Below, one piece after another: positions 8,101 to 18,814 of a DNA stretch of 64,000 bases. Made by a program: the position numbers and the translations under genes. The stretch comes from Proteus cibi (lineage in GTDB: Bacteria > Pseudomonadota > Gammaproteobacteria > Enterobacterales > Enterobacteriaceae). Within the stretch, counting starts at the first letter, position 1. Every line of letters begins with the position of its first letter. The notes below the pieces were generated by a model. It was not told where the DNA came from. It searched no databases and worked only from the letters and a program-made list of their open reading frames with translations. The stretch lies in NCBI RefSeq assembly GCF_003144405.1, contig NZ_PENW01000034.1, positions 274,537 to 338,536 on the forward strand, written 5' to 3'.

Positions 8101-8974
8101 TTTGTGCCTTCAGATTTAAGATTGTGCCATTAGCGCCGATATTAAAACAGAATCAATGTAATTGCTTTAATTACTATCATGCAAAAAATGGAAAACGAAT
8201 CGGAAAAAATAAAAAGAGGATCTTGAGCAATGAAACATTTTGTTACAATTTATATTAAAAATAAAATATATTGATCCACTCACCTTAGTTGTAAAAAAAG
8301 AAAGAAGAATTCTGATTTATAAAATCATGACATCTAATTTCAAAAAAAAATGAATTAATATTATTTCTATTTTTTTATAAAAAAATAAATTTAAATTTTT
8401 TATTTCTGTAAAAAAACATTCTATTTCGTTTTTTTTCCCCACCATACGTGTAAATTTTTGTTTCATCATGTAAATATTTTCATTATAAAATATATATTAT
8501 GAAACATAATGTTATACGTATAAACACTTTATCTATTTTAGAAAATCTTTATTTGATTATAAAAAATATGATAAATATCAGCTAGATAAATCAAAAATCA
8601 ACATACATTATATAAATTTATGTATTTTTCTATTTCTTAACATTAATTTTCACCGATAGTTAACAGATTATTCGTAGATTTTAGCTATCAAACCACTCAA
8701 CAATGATCGTTTTAAACGATTTCTATAATTTTTCTAGCCCATCTATAATTTTCGCAAATTTGACTTAAGTGCAATATGCATTTTATTCCCGTTTAATTAA
8801 GATTTGATCTATCTACTCTTATTTTAATAAGTTTATTAATCATTCTATTTACGCTTCTCAAACCTATTTTAATCACTGTTTCTTCATTTATATAGAAATG
8901 ATAAGCAGAGTTAAATATAGCTTAGTTTATTAAGCTAAAAACAAAGATATATATTGAAATTATAGGAACAATGA
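8101..8974. promoter_or_regulatory. Long AT-rich control region before the atf fimbrial operon
   Basis: These 874 bases contain no supportable gene. Three symmetric sites stand out: ATTATG-AAA-CATAAT (8496-8510), the 12-base palindrome TTATACGTATAA (8512-8523), and TAGCTTA-N6-TAAGCTA (8918-8937), the last about 40 bases before the atfA start and possibly a leader hairpin. I saw no pair of long inverted repeats such as flank the invertible mrp promoter, so phase switching by inversion is not supported. The transition from yddG's promoter to the fimbrial promoter cannot be placed exactly. Confidence 0.5.
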
Positions 8975-9514
8975 ATGAAAAAGTTATTATTATCTGCAAT
9001 TCTTACTTCAACAATGGCAGCTATGGCTACACCTGCACTAGCAGCAACCACCACCACTGTAAATGGCGGTTCTGTTAACTTTGAAGGTTCTGTTGTTAAT
9101 GCGGCTTGTGGTGTTGATAGTAGCTCATCAAACCAAACCGTTCGCTTAGGTCAATTCCGCGTTGCTGAATTCGCAGCGAAAGGGGATGAAACAGGCCGTA
9201 TTCCTTTTAGTATCAAATTAAATAATTGTGATACTACAGTATCGGCTAATGCGGCAATTACTTTCAACGGTACAGCATCAAGTGGCGATGCAAATGCGTT
9301 TGCATTACAAGGTGCGGGTGCAGCAGAAAATATTGCCTTAAAAATCACTGATTCTACTAGTGCCATTGTTGCGCCAAACCAAGCATCTACTACTCAAAAA
9401 CTGATTGATGGTGAAAACCAATTAAATTACAACGCCTCCCTTATCTCGACCGAAGATGCAGTTAAGGCTGGTAGCGCAAACGTTACCACAAACTTTATGG
9501 TGACTTACTCTTAA
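8975..9514 (+). CDS. atfA: Major fimbrial subunit (ambient-temperature fimbria)
   Basis: This 179-residue pilin has a clear signal peptide, cut near ALA-ATTTT at about residue 23. The mature part has the type-1 pilin layout: a pair of cysteines (NAACGV and NNCDTT), many small residues, and a C-terminal beta-zipper motif ending FMVTYS. The mature N-terminus contains VNGGSVNF, similar to the known ATF fimbrillin, and the gene order matches the atf operon of P. mirabilis. A possible weak hairpin (TGCC/GGCA followed by T) after the gene could lower read-through to the chaperone gene, as is common for major subunits. Confidence 0.82.
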   Translation: MKKLLLSAILTSTMAAMATPALAATTTTVNGGSVNFEGSVVNAACGVDSSSSNQTVRLGQFRVAEFAAKGDETGRIPFSIKLNNCDTTVSANAAITFNGTASSGDANAFALQGAGAAENIALKITDSTSAIVAPNQASTTQKLIDGENQLNYNASLISTEDAVKAGSANVTTNFMVTYS

Positions 9515-9612
9515 TTGTTTTATGACTTTTGATTGATGTCTTATTGCCAAGGACGGCATATTTTTCTATCAAAAGAGTATTGCAATATCTTCATGACTTG
9601 ATAATTTTTATT

Positions 9613-10296
9613 ATGAAAAAGACACTTATTTTCCTTATTATGTTTTTATTTCCATTACTTTCTTATTCTAGTGGTGTTTCATTAGGTGCAACACGTATTG
9701 TTTATAATTCCAATATTAAACAAACAAATCTTGTGGTAACGAATTCAGATAAAGAAAATAGTTTTTTAATCCAATCTTGGGTTTCAGATCTCGAAGGAAA
9801 TAAAACAGTTGATTTTATTGTTACACCTCCCTTATATATTCTTGATGCCAATAAAGAAAATGCATTAAGAATTATGTATGTCGGTAAATCATTACCCAAC
9901 GATAAAGAAAGTTTATTTTGGATGAATGTAAAAGTTATACCTTCATTACAAGAAGAGCTTGATAAAGAAAATACTTTGCAAATTGCGATACAAAGTCGAA
10001 TTAAATTATTTTACCGCCCAAGTATTTTACCGGCTTACAGTGAAAAATTTGCTAATGAAATTAAGTTTTCTTATCAAAATGGTGAGCTTATTGCCACTAA
10101 TCCAACACCTTATTATATTACGATGGTAAATCTAGCCGTAGCAGGTAGTCAACTTCCATCAAGCATCATGCTCAATCCTTTATCCCAATTAACATTGGGA
10201 AAAATAAATCGAAATGAAAATACAATTTCATTCCAAACAATTAATGATTATGGCGCACAAACCCCAGTATTAAAAAAAGAAATTACTCATCAATAA
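9613..10296 (+). CDS. atfB: Periplasmic fimbrial chaperone
   Basis: This protein of about 227 residues has a hydrophobic signal peptide (MKKTLIFLIMFLFPLLSYS) and the PapD-like two-domain immunoglobulin fold: GVSLGATRIVYN, then QSWV, then a partner-binding strand region ending NALRIMYVG. It takes pilin subunits through the periplasm and hands them to the usher. An open frame continues 28 codons upstream, but that part looks nothing like a signal peptide, so the ATG at 9613 is preferred even though its ribosome-binding site is weak. Confidence 0.85.
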   Translation: MKKTLIFLIMFLFPLLSYSSGVSLGATRIVYNSNIKQTNLVVTNSDKENSFLIQSWVSDLEGNKTVDFIVTPPLYILDANKENALRIMYVGKSLPNDKESLFWMNVKVIPSLQEELDKENTLQIAIQSRIKLFYRPSILPAYSEKFANEIKFSYQNGELIATNPTPYYITMVNLAVAGSQLPSSIMLNPLSQLTLGKINRNENTISFQTINDYGAQTPVLKKEITHQ

Positions 10297-10329
10297 TGAT
10301 ATCTGCTTTTAGCTTGTTGGTTAAAAATC

Positions 10330-12849
10330 ATGGTTAATAAAAATACAGTTTGTTTTCTTTTTTCTGGGATCATCACGATTTCATTAATATTGCCATTTCC
10401 TTTATATAGTGCAAACCGATTTAATCCTGCATTTTTATCTGACTCACCTGAAGCCATCACTGATCTAAGCTATTTTGAAGCAGGAAATCGCATTAAACCC
10501 GGTGATTACCATCTTGATATTATTTTTAATAATGAATATCTACGAAATGAAAATGTCCATTTTATTAGCAATAATAAAGAGGTGATCCCTTGCCTGAATA
10601 AAGCGCTTTTACAATCACTAAGTATTAATACTAAATTAATTACTGACTTTGATATTAAGTCAGAAAAAGAGTGTATTGATATTTCAGATTCCATTCCTGA
10701 TACCAGTGTTAATTATGATATTGAAAAACAAGCATTAAAAATTCAAGTTCCTCAAGCCGCATTAGATCTTAAAGCACGGGGTTATATTCCACCAGAAAAA
10801 TGGGATAACGGAATTACCGCGGGTTTATTGAATTACAGTTTTAGTGGTGCCAATAACTGGGGAAATTCTCATAATAATAGTTATTACCTTAATCTACGTA
10901 GCGGGATCAATATTGGCGCTTGGCGATTAAGAGATTATTCCACATGGAACTCATCAAATGGAAAACATCAGTGGGAGCACATCAATACCTATCTTCAACG
11001 AAATATTGTGTCATTAAGAAGTCAGTTAAAAGTTGGCGATAGTTATACCTCATCAACATTATTCGACAGCGTTAATTTTAGAGGTATTTCTTTAGAAAGT
11101 GATGACACCATGTTGCCAGATAGTCAACGAGGATTTGCACCCGTTGTAAGAGGGATTGCAAGTGGTAATGCCAAAGTTGTTATTCGACAAAATGGCTATG
11201 TTATTTATCAGACTTTTGTCTCTCCTGGTGCATTTGAAATTCGCGATCTCTATCCTACTTCAAATAGTGGCGATTTATATGTCTCGGTTGAAGAAAACGA
11301 TGGAAGTAAGCACGACTATATTGTGCCTTATTCTGCTGTGCCTATTTTACAACGAGAAGGTCAAAAACAATTTGTTATTCAAGCGGGTGAAGTGCGTCAA
11401 GATAACCAAAATAAAAAGCCACGCTTTATCCAAGGTCATCTTATTTATGGTCTGCCTTATGACAGCACCGCTTACGGTGGTGCATTAATTACCTCTGACT
11501 ATCAATCTTATGCGCTCGGTGTAGGTCGGAATATGGGAACTTTAGGTGCATTCTCAACAGATATCACCTTTGCTCATAGTAAATTACCTGATAATTCGAC
11601 TTCTGAAGGGTACTCCCTGCGCTTTCTCTATGCCAAATCATTAAACCAATTTGGAACAAATTTTCAATTACTAGGATATCGCTACTCCACTTCGGGTTTC
11701 TATACGCTAGATGAGACACTTAATACTCGAATGTCTGGCTATCTCTATGAAAATAATAAAGAAGAGCCATTACGCTATTTTAATTTATACAATAGAAAAA
11801 AAGGCAGTCTTCAAGTGAATTTATCACAGCAACTTGGAGATTATGGTTCTGTTTTCATGACAACCAATTGGCAAAATTACTGGGAAACCAATGAAAAAAA
11901 TGTTCTGTTTCAAGCTGGCTATAACGGTAATGTAAATGGTCTCTCTTACAATATTATTTATGGTTACAACCGCATGATGAATAGCGGTCAGCGCGATCAA
12001 ACGCTCTCTTTGGGTATTTCAATTCCATTACAATTATTAATGCCTTCAAGCTATCAATCCGTAAATAGCGCCTATCTCACTTATAACTATAGTCATAATG
12101 ATAATGGTTATTCAGCACATAATGCCGGTGTAGCAGGCACATTATTTGAAGATAACACGCTTAATTACAGTGTTCAGCAAGGCTATAGCAATCAAGGTGG
12201 AAGTTATACGGGTAACGCGGCATTAGGTTATCAAAGTCGCTATGGCAACCTTAATGTGGGTTATAACTATAACAAAGAGGCTCAACAACTGAATTATAGC
12301 GTTGCAGGGGGAGTGTTACTTCACAGCGAAGGTTTAACGTTAAGCCAGCCTTTAAGTTCTAATACCATTCTTGTTGATGCTCGCAAAACCGCAGACGTTC
12401 CCATCGATAATGCAACAGGGATTTATACCGACTGGCGTGGATTTGCCGTTATTCCTTATGCAACCGCTTATCGCCAAAATAAAGTCGCACTTGATACCAC
12501 TGCACTTCCTGATAATGTCGAAATTGAACAGAATATTCAGCAAGTCATTCCAACTCAAGGCGCTGTTATCAAAGTCAATTTTGATGCTAAAACAGGATAT
12601 CGCCTACTTCTAACACTGCAACAAAAAGGGCGCCCACTTCCTTTTGGTGCCATAGCATCTGATAAGCAAAATCACCTCTCCGGCATTATTGGTGATGATG
12701 GCTTACTTTATCTTTCAGGTGTACCAAAGTCTGGCGTATTAGATATTCGTTGGGGAAATAATGCATCTGAACATTGCCAAGTTAATTATACATTACCTGA
12801 AAATCAACATGATGAACCTTTTGTAAAAATGACACAGGAGTGCCAATAA
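10330..12849 (+). CDS. atfC: Outer-membrane fimbrial usher
   Basis: This 839-residue FimD/PapC-type usher has a signal peptide ending near PLYSA, an N-terminal domain with the FNPAFL and two-cysteine region, a large 24-strand beta-barrel with the plug ([19 protein letters not shown]), and C-terminal domains ending with a cysteine pair ([10 protein letters not shown] and QECQ). It forms the pore through which the fimbria is assembled. The start has only a weak Shine-Dalgarno sequence. The stop TAA overlaps the ATG of the next gene, so the two are coupled. Confidence 0.9.
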   Translation: MVNKNTVCFLFSGIITISLILPFPLYSANRFNPAFLSDSPEAITDLSYFEAGNRIKPGDYHLDIIFNNEYLRNENVHFISNNKEVIPCLNKALLQSLSINTKLITDFDIKSEKECIDISDSIPDTSVNYDIEKQALKIQVPQAALDLKARGYIPPEKWDNGITAGLLNYSFSGANNWGNSHNNSYYLNLRSGINIGAWRLRDYSTWNSSNGKHQWEHINTYLQRNIVSLRSQLKVGDSYTSSTLFDSVNFRGISLESDDTMLPDSQRGFAPVVRGIASGNAKVVIRQNGYVIYQTFVSPGAFEIRDLYPTSNSGDLYVSVEENDGSKHDYIVPYSAVPILQREGQKQFVIQAGEVRQDNQNKKPRFIQGHLIYGLPYDSTAYGGALITSDYQSYALGVGRNMGTLGAFSTDITFAHSKLPDNSTSEGYSLRFLYAKSLNQFGTNFQLLGYRYSTSGFYTLDETLNTRMSGYLYENNKEEPLRYFNLYNRKKGSLQVNLSQQLGDYGSVFMTTNWQNYWETNEKNVLFQAGYNGNVNGLSYNIIYGYNRMMNSGQRDQTLSLGISIPLQLLMPSSYQSVNSAYLTYNYSHNDNGYSAHNAGVAGTLFEDNTLNYSVQQGYSNQGGSYTGNAALGYQSRYGNLNVGYNYNKEAQQLNYSVAGGVLLHSEGLTLSQPLSSNTILVDARKTADVPIDNATGIYTDWRGFAVIPYATAYRQNKVALDTTALPDNVEIEQNIQQVIPTQGAVIKVNFDAKTGYRLLLTLQQKGRPLPFGAIASDKQNHLSGIIGDDGLLYLSGVPKSGVLDIRWGNNASEHCQVNYTLPENQHDEPFVKMTQECQ

Positions 12850-13367
12850 TGCATAAACTCACGCTTATTTTGGCTCTACCACTCCTTTTTATGACGAAAG
12901 GATATGCCTATGACACTTTAGTGCAAATTCATGCACGAGTGACAGGCAATACCTGTACCGTTGAGACAAACTCAGAAAATATTACAGTGAAACTTGGTGA
13001 CATTGCGACGAAAGACTTCACCTCAACGGCAATGAGCCAACAACGAACACCGATTATTCCTTTTAGTATTAAATTAGTGGATTGTCAGCCTGAAGCCAGT
13101 GCAGTGAAAGTCAGTTTTAACGGAGCGGGTGATCTCTCTGACAATACATTACTGGCGATTAATAATAATGGTGCAAAAGGTGTCGCCATTTCAATTATGG
13201 ATAAATCAGGAACATCAATTCCTATCAATGATAAAAGCCAATCTTATCCCCTGTTACCTAATCAAGATAATACCCTGCAATTTTACGCTCGCTATGTCGC
13301 CACTCAGGTGCCAGTCAGTGCAGGACAAGCCAATGCAACCACCACATTTTTATTGGAGTACCAATAA
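12849..13367 (+). CDS. atfD: Minor fimbrial subunit
   Basis: This 172-residue pilin-like protein has a signal peptide ending near KGYAY, the cysteine pair TGNTCTVE and VDCQPE, and the terminal TTFLLEYQ strand typical of subunits that take part in donor-strand exchange. It is probably an adapter between the rod and the tip. The ATG at 12849 overlaps the usher stop as TAATG with GGAG upstream; an ATG three codons earlier is less well placed. Its stop overlaps the next start in the same way. Confidence 0.82.
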   Translation: MHKLTLILALPLLFMTKGYAYDTLVQIHARVTGNTCTVETNSENITVKLGDIATKDFTSTAMSQQRTPIIPFSIKLVDCQPEASAVKVSFNGAGDLSDNTLLAINNNGAKGVAISIMDKSGTSIPINDKSQSYPLLPNQDNTLQFYARYVATQVPVSAGQANATTTFLLEYQ

Positions 13368-14440
13368 TGAAACGTACTTTATTCCCCCTTACATTACTGG
13401 TTTCCCTTATTTGTCTTCCCACAGAAATAGCATGGGCAGTGGCAGATCCTCTTATCGTTTCACCGCCGCCAATGAATTTTGATGGCGCTGCGGATGGCAC
13501 ACCCGCAGGCACTCCCATTACCTCAACATGGATAGGTGAAACATCTGTTTATAATGGCTTTAAATGTGAAAATAAACCCCTAAAAAAATGTTGGGTAGAA
13601 ACACTGTATGCCAATGCATTAGGCTCAAAAATTAGTGGTGTTTACTATTACGAAGGGGGAAATCGATATCCTGTGTATGCCCTTGCTGGCGTAAAAGGCA
13701 TTGGTTATGCCTTTGGTTTGAAAGATAATAATGACAATGTTTCTTATGTGCCTATTGATGTCGGCGCAGGCTCAAGTGCGACGATTATTTATCCCGCAGT
13801 AGGATCGACAGTAAACAAAAACGTAGACCGCGTTTCGTTAAAAGGCAAAGTTGTGTTTGTTGTCACTGACGAGCACTTAGAAACGGGTGTTTATAATATT
13901 CCTTACACCGTAATTGCAAATACTTGGTCTGAGTACGGTGGCTCTCATAAAGGAAATAACACATCACTTGTCGCAATAAATCCAGTCACTATCACCATTA
14001 AAGCCAGAGGTTGTACGGTCAATACGAAAAATCTCACCTATGAATTAGGCGATATTTCAATGCGAGATATGGCAACCATTGGTTCAACATCAAAAATACA
14101 AACAAAGCCCATTTCTGTTACTTGTGATACCAACGTTCACCTATATGCCAGCATGACCGATCAATCTACCTATTCTAATCATACAGATGTCCTCACACTG
14201 ACGTCAGACTCTGACGCGTCGGGTATTGGGATCCAGTTTCTTTTTAATGATAATCCGACCCCTGTCGTTTATGGCCCTGATATCAGTGCTACGGGACAAC
14301 CTAATCAACGTTTACTTCATATAACAACTTCTAATAACGAAAACTACACATTAAACCTGTCAACTCGCTATATCACGACTGGAACACTAAAACCTGGGAA
14401 AGCAAACGGGTTAGCCAGTCTGACTTTTTCTTATCAATAA
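13367..14440 (+). CDS. atfE: Two-domain fimbrial tip adhesin
   Basis: This 357-residue protein has the size and layout of a FimH-type adhesin: a signal peptide, an N-terminal receptor-binding domain of about 190 residues with one cysteine pair (FKCENK and KKCWVE), and a C-terminal pilin domain (ARGCTVNTKNLTYELGD to LASLTFSYQ) with its own pair. It should sit at the fimbrial tip and determine what the cell sticks to. The receptor cannot be read from the sequence. The ATG overlaps the atfD stop. Confidence 0.8.
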   Translation: MKRTLFPLTLLVSLICLPTEIAWAVADPLIVSPPPMNFDGAADGTPAGTPITSTWIGETSVYNGFKCENKPLKKCWVETLYANALGSKISGVYYYEGGNRYPVYALAGVKGIGYAFGLKDNNDNVSYVPIDVGAGSSATIIYPAVGSTVNKNVDRVSLKGKVVFVVTDEHLETGVYNIPYTVIANTWSEYGGSHKGNNTSLVAINPVTITIKARGCTVNTKNLTYELGDISMRDMATIGSTSKIQTKPISVTCDTNVHLYASMTDQSTYSNHTDVLTLTSDSDASGIGIQFLFNDNPTPVVYGPDISATGQPNQRLLHITTSNNENYTLNLSTRYITTGTLKPGKANGLASLTFSYQ

Positions 14441-14466
14441 TGATTTGAATTTTTAAGGCTGATTAA

Positions 14467-14769
14467 ATGATTGATAACAGCAAAACCATTAATTTTCGTA
14501 TAGGGCAACGAATACGTCATTTACGAAAGAAATTAAAATACTCAGGCACTCTTTTTGCTCAAGAGTTAGGCATAAGTCAGCAACAACTTTCTCGTTATGA
14601 ACGGGGAACCAATAGGATCAGTATTGAATTTATTTATCTGATCTCTGAAAAATTTGATGTTCATATTAGTTATTTTCTACAGAGTAATTATTTAATTAAT
14701 ATTGAACAACAACGCAAAACTCAAGAAAAAAACAGCCGACTTGTTGCTGAATGTTGTATAAAAAAATAA
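14467..14769 (+). CDS. atfJ: MrpJ-type helix-turn-helix regulator encoded with the fimbriae
   Basis: This 100-residue XRE-family protein has a helix-turn-helix over about residues 10-65 (IGQRIRHLRKKL, FAQELGISQQQLSRYERGTNRIS). It matches the MrpJ paralogues that end many Proteus fimbrial operons and that repress flagellar genes when fimbriae are made, so motility and adhesion alternate. It starts 26 bases after atfE, in the same operon. The role of this copy in motility is inferred from the family. Confidence 0.85.
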   Translation: MIDNSKTINFRIGQRIRHLRKKLKYSGTLFAQELGISQQQLSRYERGTNRISIEFIYLISEKFDVHISYFLQSNYLINIEQQRKTQEKNSRLVAECCIKK

Positions 14770-14871
14770 TACAAGTCACTCTTATTTTCTTTAATTATCT
14801 TTTGCTGACACAACCTCTCGCATTTATTTTTTTATGGTTAACTTAATGGAAACTTCATGTCCTTTAGACAT

Positions 14872-14902
14872 AAAAAAAGCCACCTTTATAAAAGTGGCTT
14901 TT
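14872..14902. terminator. Bidirectional terminator between atfJ and potD
   Basis: An inverted repeat with GCCAC and GTGGC arms is flanked by A-runs on the left and T-runs on the right, so it can end transcription from both converging genes. Confidence 0.85.
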
Positions 14903-14921
14903 TAGCAAGGTTCAGATGTGA

Positions 14922-15965
14922 TTAGCGTCCTGCTTTTAATTTTTGGTAATAGCTTTCGTATAATACGGTTGCATCACCCACATCATTTTGCCATTCACCT
15001 TTATTAATAATTTCTTCTGTTGGATAAAGAGAATTATCTTTAGTGATCACATTTGGCAGTAATTTTTGCGCGGCTAGATTAGGAGTTGGATAACCAATAT
15101 TTTCAGCCACTTTTGCTGCGATTTCTGGACGTAGTAAAAAGTCGATAAGTTTATGAGCACCTTCGACATTTTTGGCATTAGCAGGGATCGCTAAGCTATC
15201 CATCCAGAAAATGCCCCCTTCTTTTGGCCACACCATTTCAATAGGTGCACCCGCATCGCGAGCAATAAATGCCGAACCATTCCAAATCATCCCTAAATTA
15301 ACTTCCCCTTGCATATAAGGGTTAGCGGGGTTATCTGAATTGAATGCTAATACGTTTGGCATCAACTTCTGTAGCTCTTTATAAGCTTCTTCAATCTCTT
15401 TAGGATCAGTTGTATTGCCTGAATAGCCTAATTTCAATAATGCCATTTGGAATACTTCACGCGCATCATCAGTAAGCAGCAGGCTATCTTTATATTCAGG
15501 TTTCCATAAATCTGCCCATGAAGTAATGCTACTCACATCAACTTCATCGCTATTAATACCAATAGCCGTTGCTCCCCAAATATAAGGGATTGAGTAATCA
15601 TTTTCTGGGTCGAATGATTTATGTAATAAGCTAGGATCGAGATTATCAAAATTGGTTAATTTTGATTTATCGATTTTTTGCAGCATGCCTTCATGACTCA
15701 TTTTAGAAATAAAATAAGTAGAAGGAACCACCAAATCATAAGCCCCTTCTTTGTAGGTCTTTAACTTGGTATACATGCTTTCATTGGATTCATAGGTGGA
15801 ATAAATCACCTTAATCCCAGTTTCTTTCGTAAACTGTTCAAGCAGACCAGGCGGCACATACTCCGTCCAGTTATAAAAATATAATGTTTTACTATCATCA
15901 GCCGATGCTGTACCGATACTTAATGCCATTACACTGGCAGCAAGCACAGAGGACCACTTTTTCAT
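14922..15965 (-). CDS. potD: Spermidine/putrescine-binding periplasmic protein
   Basis: This 347-residue solute-binding protein has a signal peptide ending TASA-DD and the PotD hallmarks LYFYNWTEYVPPGLLEQF and the late IPANAKNVEGAHKLIDFLL. It captures polyamines in the periplasm and delivers them to PotBC. AAGGA lies about eight bases before the ATG. Unlike the tightly overlapping potA, potB and potC, potD is set off by 113 bases containing a terminator-like hairpin, so it may have separate expression. Confidence 0.9.
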   Translation of the reverse strand: MKKWSSVLAASVMALSIGTASADDSKTLYFYNWTEYVPPGLLEQFTKETGIKVIYSTYESNESMYTKLKTYKEGAYDLVVPSTYFISKMSHEGMLQKIDKSKLTNFDNLDPSLLHKSFDPENDYSIPYIWGATAIGINSDEVDVSSITSWADLWKPEYKDSLLLTDDAREVFQMALLKLGYSGNTTDPKEIEEAYKELQKLMPNVLAFNSDNPANPYMQGEVNLGMIWNGSAFIARDAGAPIEMVWPKEGGIFWMDSLAIPANAKNVEGAHKLIDFLLRPEIAAKVAENIGYPTPNLAAQKLLPNVITKDNSLYPTEEIINKGEWQNDVGDATVLYESYYQKLKAGR

Positions 15966-16045
15966 TTATGTTTCCTTCAGTGGTTGATGCGTTAATATCA
16001 AATAGGCGGTCAGCCTACCTCCAACAGATTGGTCTTCAAGACCCC

Positions 16046-16066
16046 AAAAAATGCGAGAAACTCGCA
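16046..16066 (-). terminator. Terminator-like hairpin between potC and potD
   Basis: On the minus strand, TGCGAG-TTT-CTCGCA is followed by six T, 13 bases after the potC stop. A second small hairpin (GGTCTT/AAGACC, 16031-16043) follows. It looks like a full or partial terminator inside the pot cluster. Confidence 0.65.
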
Positions 16067-16078
16067 CTAATACCTTTT

Positions 16079-16858
16079 TCACGCTTTGCCAGTTCGGTCT
16101 CTTAAGATCAACTGACTAATTAATACTAATATTAAGGATAGACCTAAAAGGATGGTTGCAAGCGCATTCACCTCTGGCGAAACGCCCACTTTTACCATTG
16201 AGTAAATTTTCAGTGGTAAAATTTCATAGCTTGGTCCCGTCACAAAAGAGGAAACGACAACGTCATCCATAGATAACGTAAAGCTTAATAACCAACCTGA
16301 AGCCACTGCTGGCATTGCCAGAGGCATAATGATTTTACGTAAAATAGTAAATTCACCCGCCCCTAGATCTTTTGCTGCTTCCAACATTTTCACATCAAAT
16401 CCACTTAGTCGTGAGTACACAGTGACAACAACAAAAGGCAGACAAAATGTAATATGTGAAAAGAGAAGCGACCAAAATCCTAACGAAACACCTAGGATCA
16501 TAAACAAAACGAGCAGTGAAATTGCCATAACAATATCCGGCGACATCATCACAACAAACAGCATTCCACCCACAAATTTTTTGCCACGGAAACGGTAACG
16601 ATAAAGAGCAACCGCCGCTAATGAGCCAATTAATGTTGCAAATGTCGCAGAAGTGACCGCCATTGTTAATGAATGCCCAGCCGCTTGAAGCAGGCTGTCA
16701 TTATTAAATAAAATGGTGTACCAATCTGTGGTAAAACCTTTCCAGTTGATCCCGAAACGTGATGAGTTAAAAGAGTTAACTATCAGAATGATGATCGGGA
16801 TATAAAGATACGCGTAAATAATGGACATGAATCCACCACGCAATAACCGTCCTATCAT
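16079..16858 (-). CDS. potC: Spermidine/putrescine ABC transporter permease
   Basis: This 259-residue inner-membrane permease has about six helices and the cytoplasmic EAA loop (MLEAAKDLGAGEFTILRKIIMPLAMP) that docks on the ATPase. It forms the channel with PotB. The ATG overlaps the last codons of potB by four bases (ATGA), so the two are translationally coupled. Confidence 0.9.
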   Translation of the reverse strand: MIGRLLRGGFMSIIYAYLYIPIIILIVNSFNSSRFGINWKGFTTDWYTILFNNDSLLQAAGHSLTMAVTSATFATLIGSLAAVALYRYRFRGKKFVGGMLFVVMMSPDIVMAISLLVLFMILGVSLGFWSLLFSHITFCLPFVVVTVYSRLSGFDVKMLEAAKDLGAGEFTILRKIIMPLAMPAVASGWLLSFTLSMDDVVVSSFVTGPSYEILPLKIYSMVKVGVSPEVNALATILLGLSLILVLISQLILRDRTGKA

Positions 16859-17715
16859 TCTATTTCTACCTTCTTATGCAGTAGCTTCACGGCTCGGTAA
16901 TACACAAACAGCATTAATCCCATCACCAATGTTAAACAAATACTTGTAGCTGCACCAAAAGGCCAGTCACGAATATTTAAGAATTGGCTCTTAATGACGT
17001 TACCAATTAATAAGTTTTTCGCGCCACCCATTAAATCAGCAACAAAGAATAAGCCCATCGCAGGTAACATCACGAGTAAACAACCCGCGATAATGCCCGG
17101 CATTGTTAATGGAATAATAATGCGAATAAAGGTTTGAAATTTATTAGCCCCTAAATCGCGCGCTGCCTCTAAGCAAGGTTTATCTAACTTTTCAATACTG
17201 GAATATAACGGTAATACCATGAAAGGTAATAAAATATAAACCAGCCCCAGCACAACGGCTTCTGGGGTATAAATAATTCTGAGTGGTTTATCAATAAGTC
17301 CAATCCACAACAGGAATTCGTTAAAATAACCTTTCGTACTTAGGAATATTTTTAATCCATAAATACGAATAAGTGAGTTTGTCCAAAAAGGTACAATCAA
17401 TAAAAACAACATTAATGGCTGTATTTTCTTAGGCATTTTCGCAAGGAAATAAGCAAAAGGATAACCTAATAATAAACACGCTAATGTTGCGACCACCGCC
17501 ATATTAATAGAATGCAGTAACACTTCTGCATACATAGGATCAAATAAGCGATAGTAGTTATCGAGTGTAAAGACCATTTCGACGAGGTTAGCATCATCAC
17601 GCGTTAAAAAACTGGTCGCAATGATCATGATATTCGGCAAGAAGACGAACACCATCAACCAACCCACAACACCCGTAATTACGATGTTTTGAAATAGTTT
17701 ACGTGTTTTCTTCAT
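16855..17715 (-). CDS. potB: Spermidine/putrescine ABC transporter permease
   Basis: This 286-residue permease has about six membrane helices, the segment [18 protein letters not shown], and the EAA loop [22 protein letters not shown]. It pairs with PotC in the inner membrane. Its start overlaps the end of potA by 17 bases, so it is read as part of the same message. It is about ten residues longer at the N-terminus than the E. coli protein, as the ATG used here is the best placed. Confidence 0.9.
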   Translation of the reverse strand: MKKTRKLFQNIVITGVVGWLMVFVFLPNIMIIATSFLTRDDANLVEMVFTLDNYYRLFDPMYAEVLLHSINMAVVATLACLLLGYPFAYFLAKMPKKIQPLMLFLLIVPFWTNSLIRIYGLKIFLSTKGYFNEFLLWIGLIDKPLRIIYTPEAVVLGLVYILLPFMVLPLYSSIEKLDKPCLEAARDLGANKFQTFIRIIIPLTMPGIIAGCLLVMLPAMGLFFVADLMGGAKNLLIGNVIKSQFLNIRDWPFGAATSICLTLVMGLMLFVYYRAVKLLHKKVEIE

Positions 17716-18814
17716 CTGCCAGCACGACCTCCCAGCTTTCTACCCACGTGACTGCAATTTTTTGGTCTAACGAGTGATCAACATCTGGATCATCTTCATT
17801 AAAGAACTCACTGACCATCACCACTTTGCCATTTTCCATTTCAACAACAGAATCTAGCGTCATGCCTTTATAGTTACGTTCACGAACATAACCAATTAGC
17901 CCAGGAAGGTTTTCAAGATCGTGAATTTCTTCAACACGGAGATCTTCAGGTCGAAGTAATACTTTGAGTTGCTGGTTTTGTGTCACTGGTAGTGTGGTAT
18001 AAATATCACATTCATGACCTTCAACATCAGCACGGATACGTGTTTCATCAATGCGATGAAGAACGCGCGCATCAAAGATATTAATTTCACCTATAAATTG
18101 CGCAACAAACAGATTTGTTGGTTCCTCATAAATTTCACGCGGAGTACCATCTTGCTCAATACGCCCTTCACGCATCACCACGATCCGGTCTGACATGGTC
18201 AGCGCCTCTTCTTGGTCATGAGTCACGAAAATAAAGGTGATCCCTAATTTACGTTGTAAGGCTTTTAATTCATTTTGCATCTGTTTACGTAATTTGTAAT
18301 CCAATGCAGATAATGATTCATCAAGCAATAAGACCTTGGGTTTATTCACAACCGCACGCGCAATCGCAACACGTTGTTGTTGTCCACCAGAAAGGTGTGC
18401 AGGACGGCGTTGTGCGAAATTTTCAAGTTGCACCATACGTAAGGCTTCTTCAACGCGAACATTAATCTCATCTGCAGGTGTTTTTTGCATGCGAAGACCA
18501 AATGCGACGTTTTCAAAAACAGTCATATGAGGGAAAAGCGCGTAACTTTGAAAAACCGTATTTACAAAACGTTGTTCCGCTGGAATATCCGTAATATCTT
18601 GCCCATCAAGGATAATTTGCCCATCGTCAACGTCTTCTAAACCCGCGATTAAACGCAAAACCGTCGTCTTACCACAGCCCGAAGGACCGAGGATGGTTAA
18701 AAACTCGCCATGGTTGATAGTGAGATCGAGGCGGGAAATAATTTGTTTTCCGTCGAAACCTTTACTTAAGGATTTTAATTCGACAACTGGTGTCAGAGAT
18801 GTTTTCTCAGTCAT
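17699..18814 (-). CDS. potA: Spermidine/putrescine transport ATPase
   Basis: This 371-residue ABC ATPase has Walker [10 protein letters not shown] (about residue 43), the signature [14 protein letters not shown], Walker [11 protein letters not shown] and the H-loop VTHDQEE. A C-terminal regulatory domain of about 130 residues follows, as in PotA and MalK. It powers polyamine uptake. It is the first gene of potABCD. No strong Shine-Dalgarno sequence is visible before the ATG. The upstream leader is unusually GC-rich for this region and can fold. Confidence 0.92.
   Translation of the reverse strand: MTEKTSLTPVVELKSLSKGFDGKQIISRLDLTINHGEFLTILGPSGCGKTTVLRLIAGLEDVDDGQIILDGQDITDIPAEQRFVNTVFQSYALFPHMTVFENVAFGLRMQKTPADEINVRVEEALRMVQLENFAQRRPAHLSGGQQQRVAIARAVVNKPKVLLLDESLSALDYKLRKQMQNELKALQRKLGITFIFVTHDQEEALTMSDRIVVMREGRIEQDGTPREIYEEPTNLFVAQFIGEINIFDARVLHRIDETRIRADVEGHECDIYTTLPVTQNQQLKVLLRPEDLRVEEIHDLENLPGLIGYVRERNYKGMTLDSVVEMENGKVVMVSEFFNEDDPDVDHSLDQKIAVTWVESWEVVLADEENT

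Noticed and set aside
8101..8974. An invertible phase-variation promoter for the fimbriae
   Set aside because: No matching long inverted repeats and no recombinase gene nearby were seen.
9529..9612. A longer start for the fimbrial chaperone
   Set aside because: The added residues are not a signal peptide, while the ATG at 9613 opens a typical one.
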